Counted from the first letter of the stretch, positions 5,634-12,557 are shown. The stretch: DNA of 12,557 bases from Angelakisella sp. (GCA_013316495.1 WSMP01000034.1:1-12557); one strand, 5' to 3'. Notes: generated by a model not told the origin, from the letters alone. Numbers and translations are program-made.

Positions 5634-6422
5634 ATGTCGTCCACCCTGTGGCGCAGGGTCTTTTTGGCCCTCTACCTGCTGGTTATGAGCGCCGCCAGCC
5701 TTTTTATCCTGGGGCGGACCTTCGCCGCCGGGGAGATGGTGCAGATTGACGACCAGGAGGCGGTAATGCGCCGGCGCACCTCCAGCGTCCTCACCCGCCT
5801 CACCATCGACGACCCCTGCTGGCCGGCGGTGGAGATTACCGGCCGCGAGCTTCTCTTTTCCCTCACCCAGCAGATGAACGCCATCCCGCGGGTAAAGGGA
5901 CAATTTCCGGGGGAGGCCCCTGGAAAGCTCTCCGGGCAGATGGCCTTTGCCGACGGCACCCAGGAGGATTTTTCCATCAGCACCGTTCTCACCATCGGCC
6001 AGAGGGTGTACTACAGCCCGGAGGCCCAAACCCAGCTGGAAAACATCCGTCAGTTGCTGGCTTCCCACCTTTACACCCTGGAAAACCTGGCCTCCTTCTT
6101 CTACCCCAGCCAGCTGGTGACCCTTTCCGACGGGGAGGCGTCCCTCGCCCTCTCTTCGGAGAGCATGGGTCTGCTACGCCGGGCCATCGAAGAAGGGGCG
6201 CTGGTGGAGGACAGCCAGGAGGTGGAGCAGCTGGTGGGGGGACCGCCCCCCCGGTACACCATCCAGGTGCGCAGTTCGGAGGGGCTGGACCAGCTGCGGC
6301 TGGTGGTCTATGCCAACGAATCCATCCAGGTCTACGACACCTATTCCTCCGGGCAGCCCTTTCTCTTCTGCTTTGGCGGGGAGCTGGTCCCCCTCTGCCA
6401 GGAGCTGCTGGAGGCGGGATAA
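5634..6422 (+). CDS. Unrecognised membrane-anchored protein encoded with the two-component system
   Basis: I do not recognise this 262-residue protein. Residues 8-27 (RVFLALYLLVMSAASLFILG, within the start) form a single hydrophobic segment without a lipobox, so it should be a signal anchor with the rest outside the cell. No further membrane segment, catalytic motif or repeat is seen. The external part has mixed alpha/beta composition with several short strand-like runs (YTIQVRS, LRLVVYANESIQVY). I chose the ATG at 5634 because an excellent AAAGGAGGG site (5621-5629) precedes it and because upstream in-frame codons lie inside the kinase gene. It begins 19 bases after the kinase stop. By position it resembles accessory proteins such as YycH/YycI that bind and tune a kinase, but I see no sequence match; a signal-binding or kinase-restraining role is inference only. 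Confidence 0.8.
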   Translation: MSSTLWRRVFLALYLLVMSAASLFILGRTFAAGEMVQIDDQEAVMRRRTSSVLTRLTIDDPCWPAVEITGRELLFSLTQQMNAIPRVKGQFPGEAPGKLSGQMAFADGTQEDFSISTVLTIGQRVYYSPEAQTQLENIRQLLASHLYTLENLASFFYPSQLVTLSDGEASLALSSESMGLLRRAIEEGALVEDSQEVEQLVGGPPPRYTIQVRSSEGLDQLRLVVYANESIQVYDTYSSGQPFLFCFGGELVPLCQELLEAG

Positions 6423-6481
6423 ATTTCGACCGTTATCTTCCCGTTGGGTGGAATCCTGGGGTGGCGATGGGGGATTTGTGT

Positions 6482-7261
6482 CTACTCAAAATCTTCCTGC
6501 GCACCGGGGCAATAGAGAATATGAAGATGTCCGCTGCTGTCCACTACCCGCTGGGTGTTCACCCCGTAGAGTTCCCGAATGAACTTTGGGGTGAGCAGTT
6601 CTTTGGGGCTGCCCTGTCCCAGAAGCCTGCCGTCCTTCAAGGCATAGAGCCGGTGACAGTACAGGGCAGCGATATTCAAGTCGTGGATAGCGGCAATCAC
6701 GGTTCGATCCAGCGTCCGTACCAGATCCATCAGCTGGAGTTGGTACTTGATATCCAGATGATTCGTGGGTTCGTCCAAAATCAGGCATGGGGTCTGTTGG
6801 GCCAATGCGCGGGCTAAGATTACCCGTTGCTGCTCTCCGCCGGAGAGGGTGGCAAAGGACCGGTCTGCAAAGGTCCACATTCCCACCATTTTCAACGCCT
6901 CCGCTGCGATACGGTTATCCTCCCCACTGTCCCGGTCCAAAGCCCGTTTGTGAGGGGAACGGCCCATCAGAACCATCTCCCTCACCGAAAAATCAAAGCT
7001 GTAATGATTGTGCTGGGCTACCACCGCCACACGCTTAGCAGATTCCCGGCAGCTGTACTGTTTCAGCGGTTGGCCATCCAAATACACCGCGCCAGCAGAA
7101 GGCTTCAGAACCCGGTAAATGCACTTTAAGAGGGTGGACTTTCCACTGCCGTTCGGTCCAATAATCCCAACCAATTCCCTATCCCCAGTTTCCAGGTCGA
7201 CGCCCCGGAGAATATGGTTTCCTCCCAGCAGGGCTTCTACAGCTTTTGCCTCAATCTTCAT
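6482..7261 (-). CDS. btuD: Corrinoid/iron-siderophore-type ABC transporter ATPase
   Basis: A 259-residue ATPase of the FecE/BtuD class. It has Walker A GPNGSGKS (35-42), Q-loop Q83, signature LSGGEQQ (139-145), Walker B CLILDEP (159-165), D-loop NHLD and switch H193: a complete, active-looking set. The ATG at 7261 overlaps the permease stop (ATGA) and has a GGGGAGAG site; longer in-frame extensions would lie inside the permease gene. It is the last gene of the SBP-permease-ATPase operon and supplies energy for import. The corrinoid assignment rests on the riboswitch at 9551-9713, since iron-siderophore ATPases look the same. The 59 bases to the convergent gene at 6422 show no clear terminator hairpin. 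Confidence 0.9.
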   Translation of the reverse strand: MKIEAKAVEALLGGNHILRGVDLETGDRELVGIIGPNGSGKSTLLKCIYRVLKPSAGAVYLDGQPLKQYSCRESAKRVAVVAQHNHYSFDFSVREMVLMGRSPHKRALDRDSGEDNRIAAEALKMVGMWTFADRSFATLSGGEQQRVILARALAQQTPCLILDEPTNHLDIKYQLQLMDLVRTLDRTVIAAIHDLNIAALYCHRLYALKDGRLLGQGSPKELLTPKFIRELYGVNTQRVVDSSGHLHILYCPGAQEDFE

Positions 7262-8355
7262 CTCTCCCCGCCTCCAAAACCATATTTCTTCCGGGCCATC
7301 AAATAGATAAATACCGGCGCGCCCAAAACAGATGTGAGAATACCGATGGGGAGCTCGTTTCCTGGCAGAACTGTCCGGCACAGCACATCCGCCCACACCA
7401 GAAATATCCCTCCCCCCAGGGCGGAGACAGGAAGCAGCCTTTTGTGGTCGGTTCCAAAGAGCATCCGCGCGCTGTGGGGAATCACCAGTCCAACAAATCC
7501 TATCACCCCTGCGTTATACACTGCAAAGCCCACCATCAAAGCGGAAACCACCAGATAAGCTATCCGCCAGCGGTGCAGTTCGGTCCCCAAAGTGACAGCA
7601 CCCTCATCCCCCAGCAGCATCAGGTTCAAAGTGCGGCGCTGCGTAAGGAAGAAGAGGGTCCCTGCCAGGGTCATCCCCAAGATAACAGCGTTGTTTTCCC
7701 AAGTGGCAGCGGCAAGACTACCCATCGTCCAATTAACAATCCTGCTGGTGGAATGGTCATTGTGCGCGGCATAGATGATAAAATTGGAGAAGGCCCCGCA
7801 CACGGCTGATAGAGCAGAGCCCGCCAGCAACAGCTTGACCGGTGTAGTTCGCCCGCCCGCGTTAGCCAGGGCGATGACCGCAATAGCCGCGCCAAAGGCG
7901 CCAAGGAAAGCCATAAAGCCGATGTAGTTGGGACCTAAAGCAATCCCTACCCCAAGCGTCACCGCCACCGTCGCCCCCAGGGAAGCGCCTGAGGATATGC
8001 CCAGAATATAAGGATCTGCCAGTGGATTCTTTACAATAGCCTGCATAACTGCACCGCTGATGGACAGCCCCGCCCCCACTGTCGCCGCCAGCACCAGCCG
8101 GGGCAGGCGAATCAGCCAAACCACATCATGGAGCGCTGTCCCCGGCGCCCATTTTTCCGGGATAGGTTGGCAGAGAAATATGCGCGCCAGCTCCCAACGG
8201 ACAACCTGGTACACCTCCCTTATGGGCAAGCGCATAGTGCCAAAGCACACCGCCGCCAGGATAGACAACGGCAGGAGGATCAGTAATACAAAAATAGTAA
8301 AAGAATAGCAGGTCTTTCTTTGGAGCAGGTCCCGCTTGATGCTGTCCAAGTTCAT
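7258..8355 (-). CDS. btuC: FecCD/BtuC-family ABC transporter permease
   Basis: A 365-residue permease with about ten membrane segments. Family marks are the IRLPRLVLAATVGAGLSISG run (about 82-101), QAIVKNPLADPYILGISSG (105-123), GFVGLVIPH in the second half and LPIGILTSVLGAPVFIYL near the end. The coupling-helix region around GLVIPHSARML contacts the ATPase in BtuCD. The ATG at 8355 is 10 bases after the binding-protein stop, with only a weak TAGG site, which suggests translational coupling. Upstream in-frame codons overlap the binding-protein gene and do not look like a permease. An insertion between the first two segments (ELARIFLCQPIPEKWAPGT) is somewhat long but occurs in Gram-positive members. 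Confidence 0.92.
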   Translation of the reverse strand: MNLDSIKRDLLQRKTCYSFTIFVLLILLPLSILAAVCFGTMRLPIREVYQVVRWELARIFLCQPIPEKWAPGTALHDVVWLIRLPRLVLAATVGAGLSISGAVMQAIVKNPLADPYILGISSGASLGATVAVTLGVGIALGPNYIGFMAFLGAFGAAIAVIALANAGGRTTPVKLLLAGSALSAVCGAFSNFIIYAAHNDHSTSRIVNWTMGSLAAATWENNAVILGMTLAGTLFFLTQRRTLNLMLLGDEGAVTLGTELHRWRIAYLVVSALMVGFAVYNAGVIGFVGLVIPHSARMLFGTDHKRLLPVSALGGGIFLVWADVLCRTVLPGNELPIGILTSVLGAPVFIYLMARKKYGFGGGER

Positions 8356-8365
8356 AGCGAGCGGC

Positions 8366-9397
8366 CTACCCGGCCAGCCGGGGATACATCCCCTGTGCAA
8401 AAACCCGGATACCGTCCCCGGTGCGGGGACCACTGGCGTACATATCCCCCAGCATAACAGGATAGACCCGCCCGCTCTGGATAGCGGAAAGACTGGCCAG
8501 TGCAGGGTCATCTTGAATCGCCGAAAGCTGCTGGGCTTTCACCGTTTCCGGATCGTCGCCGGCGTAAGCCATATACACTACAAAAATCACATCCGGGTCC
8601 CCAGCCACCAGGTCCTCCTTGCCCATTTCATTCCCTTCTGGCTTCACCAACTGGCCACCCAGCTGCGTCACCATATCCCCAGCCAAGGAGTTGGCAGCAT
8701 AGTTGGTTATCTTACCACTGATGGGTTCCAGAACCGCTACCCGGACCGCCTCCTGTCCCTTCGCCGCTGCCAGGGTATCCTCCACCTGTTGCTTCATCTT
8801 GTCCACCAGCTCCTTTGCTTTTTCCTCTGCATCAAAGATCCGGCCGATGTTTAGGATATCGTTGTATTCATTTTCCAGCGTACGAATCTTCGCCGCGCCG
8901 CTGTTAGCACTGATGTAAGTGGCCACCCCCTTCCGGTTCCATTCGTACACATCACCCAGCTTCTTTTCCCCAAAGTAAGAATCCCAGGAGAAGATCATAT
9001 CTGGCTCCAGCAGGGTAACTGTTTCCTTATCCGGAGCAAAGACAGAGCTGTCATAATTCATCCTCCCAAAGCCATCCTTCCACTCGTCCTTTACCTCGTT
9101 GTCCAGTCCATAGGAGGCCAAAACATGGTCTTCCAGCCCCAGGGCGATCATCGTTTCGATGCAGCCCTGGTAGACACAAATTACCCGCTCCGGGGCCTTC
9201 CGGTAGGTGTATTCCACCGGGTTGCCAGCGTAATCGTAGTTGGTGATGGTGACCGGGTAGTGGCTGCCTGCCGAAGTACCGGGAACCTGGCTGCTATCCG
9301 AAGGGGACTGGGGGGCGCTGCTGGGGGCTGTGTCCCCGCAGGCTGCCAGCGCTAGGGCAAGGCCCAGGGCCAGCAGCAGGGAAATGGTCTTTTTCAT
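8366..9397 (-). CDS. btuF: Corrinoid-type ABC transporter substrate-binding lipoprotein
   Basis: A 343-residue lipoprotein: the signal peptide ends in lipobox LAAC with Cys20, followed by a Ser/Pro-rich linker to about residue 45. The mature part is a helical-backbone (BtuF/FhuD, TroA-like) binding fold: APERVICVYQGCIETMIALG starts lobe one, LLEPDMIFSWDSYF ends it, a long connecting helix (about 180-215) follows, and lobe two includes VRVAVLEPISG and GDPDVIFVVYM. GGAG lies 9 bases before the ATG. The leader is a cobalamin riboswitch with its own promoter, so cobalamin, cobinamide or a related corrinoid is the likely ligand. A siderophore ligand is possible from fold alone but less likely given the leader. 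Confidence 0.92.
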   Translation of the reverse strand: MKKTISLLLALGLALALAACGDTAPSSAPQSPSDSSQVPGTSAGSHYPVTITNYDYAGNPVEYTYRKAPERVICVYQGCIETMIALGLEDHVLASYGLDNEVKDEWKDGFGRMNYDSSVFAPDKETVTLLEPDMIFSWDSYFGEKKLGDVYEWNRKGVATYISANSGAAKIRTLENEYNDILNIGRIFDAEEKAKELVDKMKQQVEDTLAAAKGQEAVRVAVLEPISGKITNYAANSLAGDMVTQLGGQLVKPEGNEMGKEDLVAGDPDVIFVVYMAYAGDDPETVKAQQLSAIQDDPALASLSAIQSGRVYPVMLGDMYASGPRTGDGIRVFAQGMYPRLAG

Positions 9398-9430
9398 GGA
9401 CGTCGTCTCCTTTTTTCAATATGCCGCCAC

Positions 9431-9460
9431 AAAAAAAGACCTGCCCTCCAGGGAAGGCAA
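9431..9460 (-). terminator. Riboswitch-controlled intrinsic terminator before btuF
   Basis: On the minus strand, GCCTTCCC and GGGCAGGT form a hairpin (7 Watson-Crick pairs, one G-U, one mismatch) with loop TGGA, followed at once by seven T (9431-9437). It ends 33 bases before the btuF ATG, where the expression platform of a transcription-controlling riboswitch would lie. An alternative, longer pairing uses the same 3' arm (see the findings). Confidence 0.6.
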
Positions 9461-9550
9461 GCCGCAAGCGTACCAAAACAAGGCCACCGCCAACAAGCGG
9501 GACCGTACGCCGGACAGGCCTCTTTCTGCGGAAGAACCCTACCCACGCCA

Positions 9551-9713
9551 TATCCAGCAGGTTTCCTGGCTTGCGCATCCTTGCCCGCTGCGCCTTCTCG
9601 CTTTCGCAATGGCATTCGCGGCGGACTCCTCGCTTACAGTGACCGGATCGCTCAGGAATTGCACCTGATTCCCTATTATCTCCCACCGTCATACGACGCA
9701 GGAGCACTGGATA
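9551..9713 (-). promoter_or_regulatory. Cobalamin (B12) riboswitch aptamer
   Basis: The leader RNA of the import operon, minus strand, carries the class hallmarks in order: AGATAATAGGGAATC, then GGTGCAATTCC, then the core GCGATCCGGTCACTGTAAGC, and at the 3' end the B12 box AAGCCAGGAAACCTGC (9557-9572). The closing helix P1 is a perfect 7-bp match between TATCCAG (9713-9707) and CTGGATA (9557-9551). A hairpin CTCC/GGAG follows P1. Adenosylcobalamin binding should favour the terminator at 9431-9460 and switch off uptake. This identifies the operon as a corrinoid importer. Confidence 0.95.
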
Positions 9714-9735
9714 CGGGTATTTACTTTTTAGTGGC

Positions 9736-9765
9736 ATTATATACCTGTTGTGATTCCCCTGTCAA
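9736..9765 (-). promoter_or_regulatory. Consensus sigma-A promoter of the btuFCD operon
   Basis: On the minus strand, perfect TTGACA (9760-9765) and perfect TATAAT (9736-9741) are separated by 18 bases. Transcription should start near 9728, about 15 bases before riboswitch helix P1. The -35 lies only 13 bases past the stop codon of the PAS regulator gene. A promoter this strong is expected when control is by premature termination. Confidence 0.88.
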
Positions 9766-9778
9766 GCAAAAATCTTCT

Positions 9779-11749
9779 TTATACCCCCGGCCTTGCCAGC
9801 TGCAGCTCCGCCAGGGTGTTTTCTCCCCAGCTGTAGTTGGTGAGATAGCTCCCCTTAAAGAGCTGGGCGTACTCCTCCCGGCCGGAAAGGTAGTCGTAAA
9901 GGTCGCACCGCACCCGTTCCGGGACGATGCGGCGCTTTCCGTCCACCGATTCCATCACCTCTGGGATGCTGTACTCCTCCAGAAGGTTCTTCAGGCGCAG
10001 GGCCACCTTGCGGTACCGGGCCAGCGTCACCGGGCTGGTCTCCTCATCCTCCCACAGGAAGGCGATGGCCTCCTCCGAGGTGATGTAGCCGCCCCTGCGG
10101 TCCACCAGCAGGGCAAACAGCTCCTTGGATTTCTTGTTTCGGAAGGCGATGGGCCTGCCCCCTACAAAAACATCGAAGTATCCAAAGGTACGGATGGACG
10201 CCAGGGCGCTCCCTTCCTCCGGGGGGAGCGCCTCTTCCACATTGTAGAGCATAATATACCGTGGGGCGGCGCCGCCGGGGGCGCGCTGGGAGCAGACGGC
10301 CCGAATCCGCCTGCGGGCGCCGCTCCCCAGGTCCAGGTAGCTAAACTCCGCCTCCCCGTCCCGCAGCAGCTCCATAAAATCCTGCTCCGAGGCCTGGCTG
10401 TGGGCGATGAACTCCCGGATGGGGGTGCTTTTTTCCATCAGGGGCAGCCATTCCTCCCGCGTAAAGCCGAAAAAGCCGCAGACGTTGTCGCTGGCGTAGA
10501 GGGGGGTGACCATCCCACCCGCCACCCGGAAGGCGGCGGCCCCGTCGGTAAAGCGCAGCATCAGCTTTTGCATACTATCCCGGAGGGAGAGGTTTTCGCT
10601 GCGCAGCAGCTCCGCCTCCCCGTCCTCTGGAACACACCGGCAGCAATAGAGGCTCACCCGCTCCTCCATTTGCAGGAAGATGCCGGTATAAAACCGCACT
10701 CCCCCTTTGGTGGAGCGGGCCCGGTAGGTGATTTGGGGCGGCCGTCCGCCGGGCTGCTCCAACTCCCCCCGGAAAAAGACCCGAAAAAAAGCCAGCACCC
10801 GCTCCCGGTCCTCCAAAACCACCGTGTCCCCAATCCATTTTTCGGTGGCGCTTTCCATCTGCATCGGAATGTTCTCCAAGCGCTGGAAGACCGGCGAATC
10901 GCTGCCGTACAGACATTTTACGGTGGCAGAGCCCAAATTGTATTCAAAAATCTTGTCGTAGACCTCGGAAAGGACCCGGAGGTAACGGCTGGTCTCCCCG
11001 GCCTCCCTGGCCTGCCGCCGCTGGGTGATATCCATACAGACGCCCTGGAATTCCTCCTGGCCGTCCTCCCCCACCGTTTTCGCCACCCAGCCCAGGACAT
11101 AGGCCTTGCTCCCATCGCAGCGCAGCAGGGTCATCTCCCCGGCGATGGCCTCCCCGGCGGTGTGCACCCGGTTCAGGTAGAGGGCAAATCTCCGCCGCTC
11201 CTCCATGGGAATCATCAAAAAAATATTTTCCCGGTACAGCTCCAGGTAGTCCAGCTCCCCGGCCCGGACCTGGGGAAAGCGGAGCAGCTCCAGCATCTGC
11301 TGGTTCATATAGGTGATTTTCGGCTGCTTTTGGCAGGTGCAGCGCAAAAAGCCAACGGGAACCGCGTCCCGCAGAAAGCGCAGGCTTCTGTTTTCCTCCT
11401 TCAGGTCGGTGATATCGGTTAGGACCGCCTCCCCCTGGAGGGTGCCATCGGGCAGCCAGCCCACGGCGACGGTATCCCGCACCCAAAGGGTGGAGCCATC
11501 CTTCCGCACCAGGCGGTAATCCGCTGTATAGCTTCCCTCCCCGGCCCGCAGCCCCTCCACAAAGCTGGCGTAGCTTTGGCGGTCGGCGGGGTGCACCAGG
11601 GCGGCGTACCGCTCCTCCCTTTGCAGCTCCTCCTCCCCATAGCCGGTGAGGCGGCAAAGGCTCCTGCCGGGCCGGCAAAGGCGAAGAGCCGGCAGCGCTC
11701 CGGCGCTCCGGCTTTTTTGGCCTTCCGTTTGGTTGGGCGGATTTTTCAT
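9779..11749 (-). CDS. Multi-PAS regulator with C-terminal SARP/OmpR-like winged helix
   Basis: A 656-residue soluble one-component regulator. PAS-type segments lie at about 30-117 (RLTGYGEEEL, HPADR, RLVRKDGSTLWVRDT, DITDLKEEN), 125-247 (YMNQQMLELL, LRCDGSKAYVLGW, GVCMDITQRRQ), and about 392-505 (AFRVAGGMVTPLYASDNVC). A fourth PAS-like region at 255-375 is weaker. Residues 517-620 form a winged-helix domain: TFGYFDVFVGGRPIAF, SKELFALLVDRRGGYITSEEAIAFLW and ARYRKVALRLKNLLEEY match the Trans_reg_C/SARP class. The tail SYLTNYSWGENTLAEL resembles the start of SARP activation domains. GGAGG precedes the ATG at 11749, and an in-frame stop just upstream of the promoter forbids a longer protein. The first PAS lacks its N-terminal strands. 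It should sense a small ligand or redox state and act on DNA; targets are unknown. Its neighbours are an acyl-CoA synthetase and the corrinoid operon. Confidence 0.85.
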   Translation of the reverse strand: MKNPPNQTEGQKSRSAGALPALRLCRPGRSLCRLTGYGEEELQREERYAALVHPADRQSYASFVEGLRAGEGSYTADYRLVRKDGSTLWVRDTVAVGWLPDGTLQGEAVLTDITDLKEENRSLRFLRDAVPVGFLRCTCQKQPKITYMNQQMLELLRFPQVRAGELDYLELYRENIFLMIPMEERRRFALYLNRVHTAGEAIAGEMTLLRCDGSKAYVLGWVAKTVGEDGQEEFQGVCMDITQRRQAREAGETSRYLRVLSEVYDKIFEYNLGSATVKCLYGSDSPVFQRLENIPMQMESATEKWIGDTVVLEDRERVLAFFRVFFRGELEQPGGRPPQITYRARSTKGGVRFYTGIFLQMEERVSLYCCRCVPEDGEAELLRSENLSLRDSMQKLMLRFTDGAAAFRVAGGMVTPLYASDNVCGFFGFTREEWLPLMEKSTPIREFIAHSQASEQDFMELLRDGEAEFSYLDLGSGARRRIRAVCSQRAPGGAAPRYIMLYNVEEALPPEEGSALASIRTFGYFDVFVGGRPIAFRNKKSKELFALLVDRRGGYITSEEAIAFLWEDEETSPVTLARYRKVALRLKNLLEEYSIPEVMESVDGKRRIVPERVRCDLYDYLSGREEYAQLFKGSYLTNYSWGENTLAELQLARPGV

Positions 11750-11790
11750 AGCCCCTCCTCCCTTTGCGCTTGGTTGGTTCTTTCCCCTGC

Positions 11791-11819
11791 ATTGTACTAT
11801 ATTTTGGCAGGGAGCGCAA
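11791..11819 (-). promoter_or_regulatory. Promoter of the PAS regulator gene
   Basis: On the minus strand, TTGCGC (11814-11819) and TACAAT (11791-11796) are separated by 17 bases. The -10 is good and the -35 is partial (TTG only). Transcription would start near 11784, with a leader of about 35 bases before the GGAGG site. No terminator hairpin is visible between the acyl-CoA synthetase stop and this promoter, so some read-through is likely. Confidence 0.6.
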
Positions 11820-11840
11820 CCAATATCCCAAAGAGCTTAT

Positions 11841-12557
11841 CTATTCCCTGCGCTGGAGGCCCTTCTGCACCTTTCCGCTGATGGTTTTGGGCATTTCCTC
11901 CACCAGCTCCACCAGCCGGACCCATTTGTATTCCGCCAGCCGCTGGTTGCAGAAGTCCCGCAGCTCCGCCTCCAGCTCCCGGCAGGGGGCGTACCCCGGC
12001 GCGGGCTGGACGATGGCCTTGATGGCCTGGCCCCGGAGGGGGTCCGGAACTCCAATCACACTGCATTCCAGGACGGCGGGGTGCTCCGCCAGGACGTGCT
12101 CCACCTCGTAGGGGCCCACTCGGAACCCGCCGGTTTTGATGATGTCGTCAAACCGCCCATGGAACCAATAGAGGCCGTCCTTATCCCGCCAGGCGGCGTC
12201 CCCGGTGTGGTAGACACCTCCCCGCCAGACGTACTGGTACTGCTCCTCGTTATCCAGGTATCCGCAAAGGATGCCCGGCTGTCTTCCGCTTGCCGGCGGC
12301 AGAATCACAACCTCTCCAATTTCTCCATCGGGGACGGGGTTCCCCTCCCGGTCCCGCAGCTGGATTTGGTAAAAGGGGCCGGGAGTGCCCATGGAGCCCT
12401 CCACCGGGGCATTCCCCCGGAGATTTGCCAGCAGCAGGGCGGTTTCGGTTTGGCCGTAGCCCTCCGCTAGCGGGATGCCGGTGCGCTGGGTGAAACGGCG
12501 GAACACCTCCGGAGCCAGGGCCTCCCCGGCGGTGGAGGCATGGCGCAGGGTGGGCAT
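11841..12557 (-). CDS. Acyl-CoA synthetase (AMP-forming), C-terminal part; 5' end beyond the window
   Basis: The last 238 codons of an adenylate-forming enzyme that activates a carboxylic acid to acyl-AMP and then acyl-CoA. Visible motifs are EGYGQTE (about 33-39 of this part; ATP/substrate region), YHTGDAAWRDKDGLYWFHGR (the ribose-binding Asp in TGD), GRFDDIIKTGGFRVGPYEVE (hinge and A8), and PKTISGKVQK with the catalytic lysine near the C-terminus (A10). These place it near the acetyl/medium-chain acyl-CoA synthetase group; the exact acid cannot be told because the substrate-pocket half is outside. The Met at the window edge is an internal codon, not the start. It is 91 bases upstream of, and co-oriented with, the PAS regulator. 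Confidence 0.93.
   Translation of the reverse strand: MPTLRHASTAGEALAPEVFRRFTQRTGIPLAEGYGQTETALLLANLRGNAPVEGSMGTPGPFYQIQLRDREGNPVPDGEIGEVVILPPASGRQPGILCGYLDNEEQYQYVWRGGVYHTGDAAWRDKDGLYWFHGRFDDIIKTGGFRVGPYEVEHVLAEHPAVLECSVIGVPDPLRGQAIKAIVQPAPGYAPCRELEAELRDFCNQRLAEYKWVRLVELVEEMPKTISGKVQKGLQRRE

Noticed and set aside
4655..5644. A 329-codon open frame on the minus strand opposite the histidine kinase
   Set aside because: The product is low-complexity (Gly/Ala/Leu/His-rich) with no family feature, while the plus strand encodes a complete kinase.
6482..9397. Iron-siderophore importer as the identity of the ABC operon
   Set aside because: The protein folds would allow it, but the leader has a complete cobalamin riboswitch with B12 box, which points to corrinoid uptake.
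9581..11422. A 613-codon open frame on the plus strand
   Set aside because: It lies wholly antisense to the PAS regulator and the riboswitch, has a Pro/Gly/His/Gln-rich product with no motif, and no ribosome site. High GC with third-position bias creates long antisense frames.
1..12557. CRISPR arrays, insertion sequences, phage genes, tRNA or rRNA genes
   Set aside because: No regularly spaced repeats, transposase-like motifs, terminal inverted repeats with target duplications, or tRNA/rRNA-like folds were seen on reading both strands.

Overview
The window looks like chromosomal DNA of a high-GC, Gram-positive-type anaerobe of the Clostridia, probably Oscillospiraceae-like. The reasons are strong AGGAGG-type ribosome sites, consensus sigma-A promoters, lipoprotein signal peptides, an LrgAB pair, a cobalamin riboswitch and GC-rich codon use. 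This placement is inference; there is no rRNA or marker gene to confirm it. No mobile element, tRNA, rRNA or CRISPR array was seen.

Layout, left to right. (1) 1-1608, minus strand: a leader promoter, a 477-residue family-1 solute-binding lipoprotein, and the first 14 codons of a second secreted protein running off the left edge. (2) 1609-1873: a non-coding stretch with a perfect 15-bp hairpin, a strong terminator and a second hairpin. (3) 1874-3300, minus strand: a three-gene operon of a Dabb-domain protein, LrgA and LrgB, driven by a near-perfect promoter. (4) 3364-6422, plus strand: a divergent operon of an OmpR-type response regulator, a sensor histidine kinase and an unrecognised membrane-anchored protein. 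(5) 6482-9765, minus strand: a BtuF-BtuC-BtuD-type importer behind a consensus promoter and a clear cobalamin riboswitch. (6) 9779-11819, minus strand: a multi-PAS protein ending in a SARP/OmpR-like winged helix. (7) 11841-12557, minus strand: the C-terminal part of an acyl-CoA synthetase that enters from the right edge.

How the parts may work together. The import operon is most simply read as corrinoid uptake shut off by adenosylcobalamin through the leader RNA. The two-component operon and the Dabb-LrgAB operon share one divergent promoter region containing inverted repeats, so the response regulator is a reasonable candidate controller of LrgAB. LrgAB homologues elsewhere act in murein hydrolase control or in pyruvate/glycolate transport, and are usually controlled by a LytTR-type regulator rather than an OmpR-type one. 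The PAS regulator sits between the acyl-CoA synthetase and the corrinoid operon, with no visible terminator before the riboswitch promoter.

The least understood elements are the third gene of the two-component operon, the architecture of the PAS regulator, and the alternative structures of the riboswitch expression platform. I did not find anything I can call a new system with confidence.
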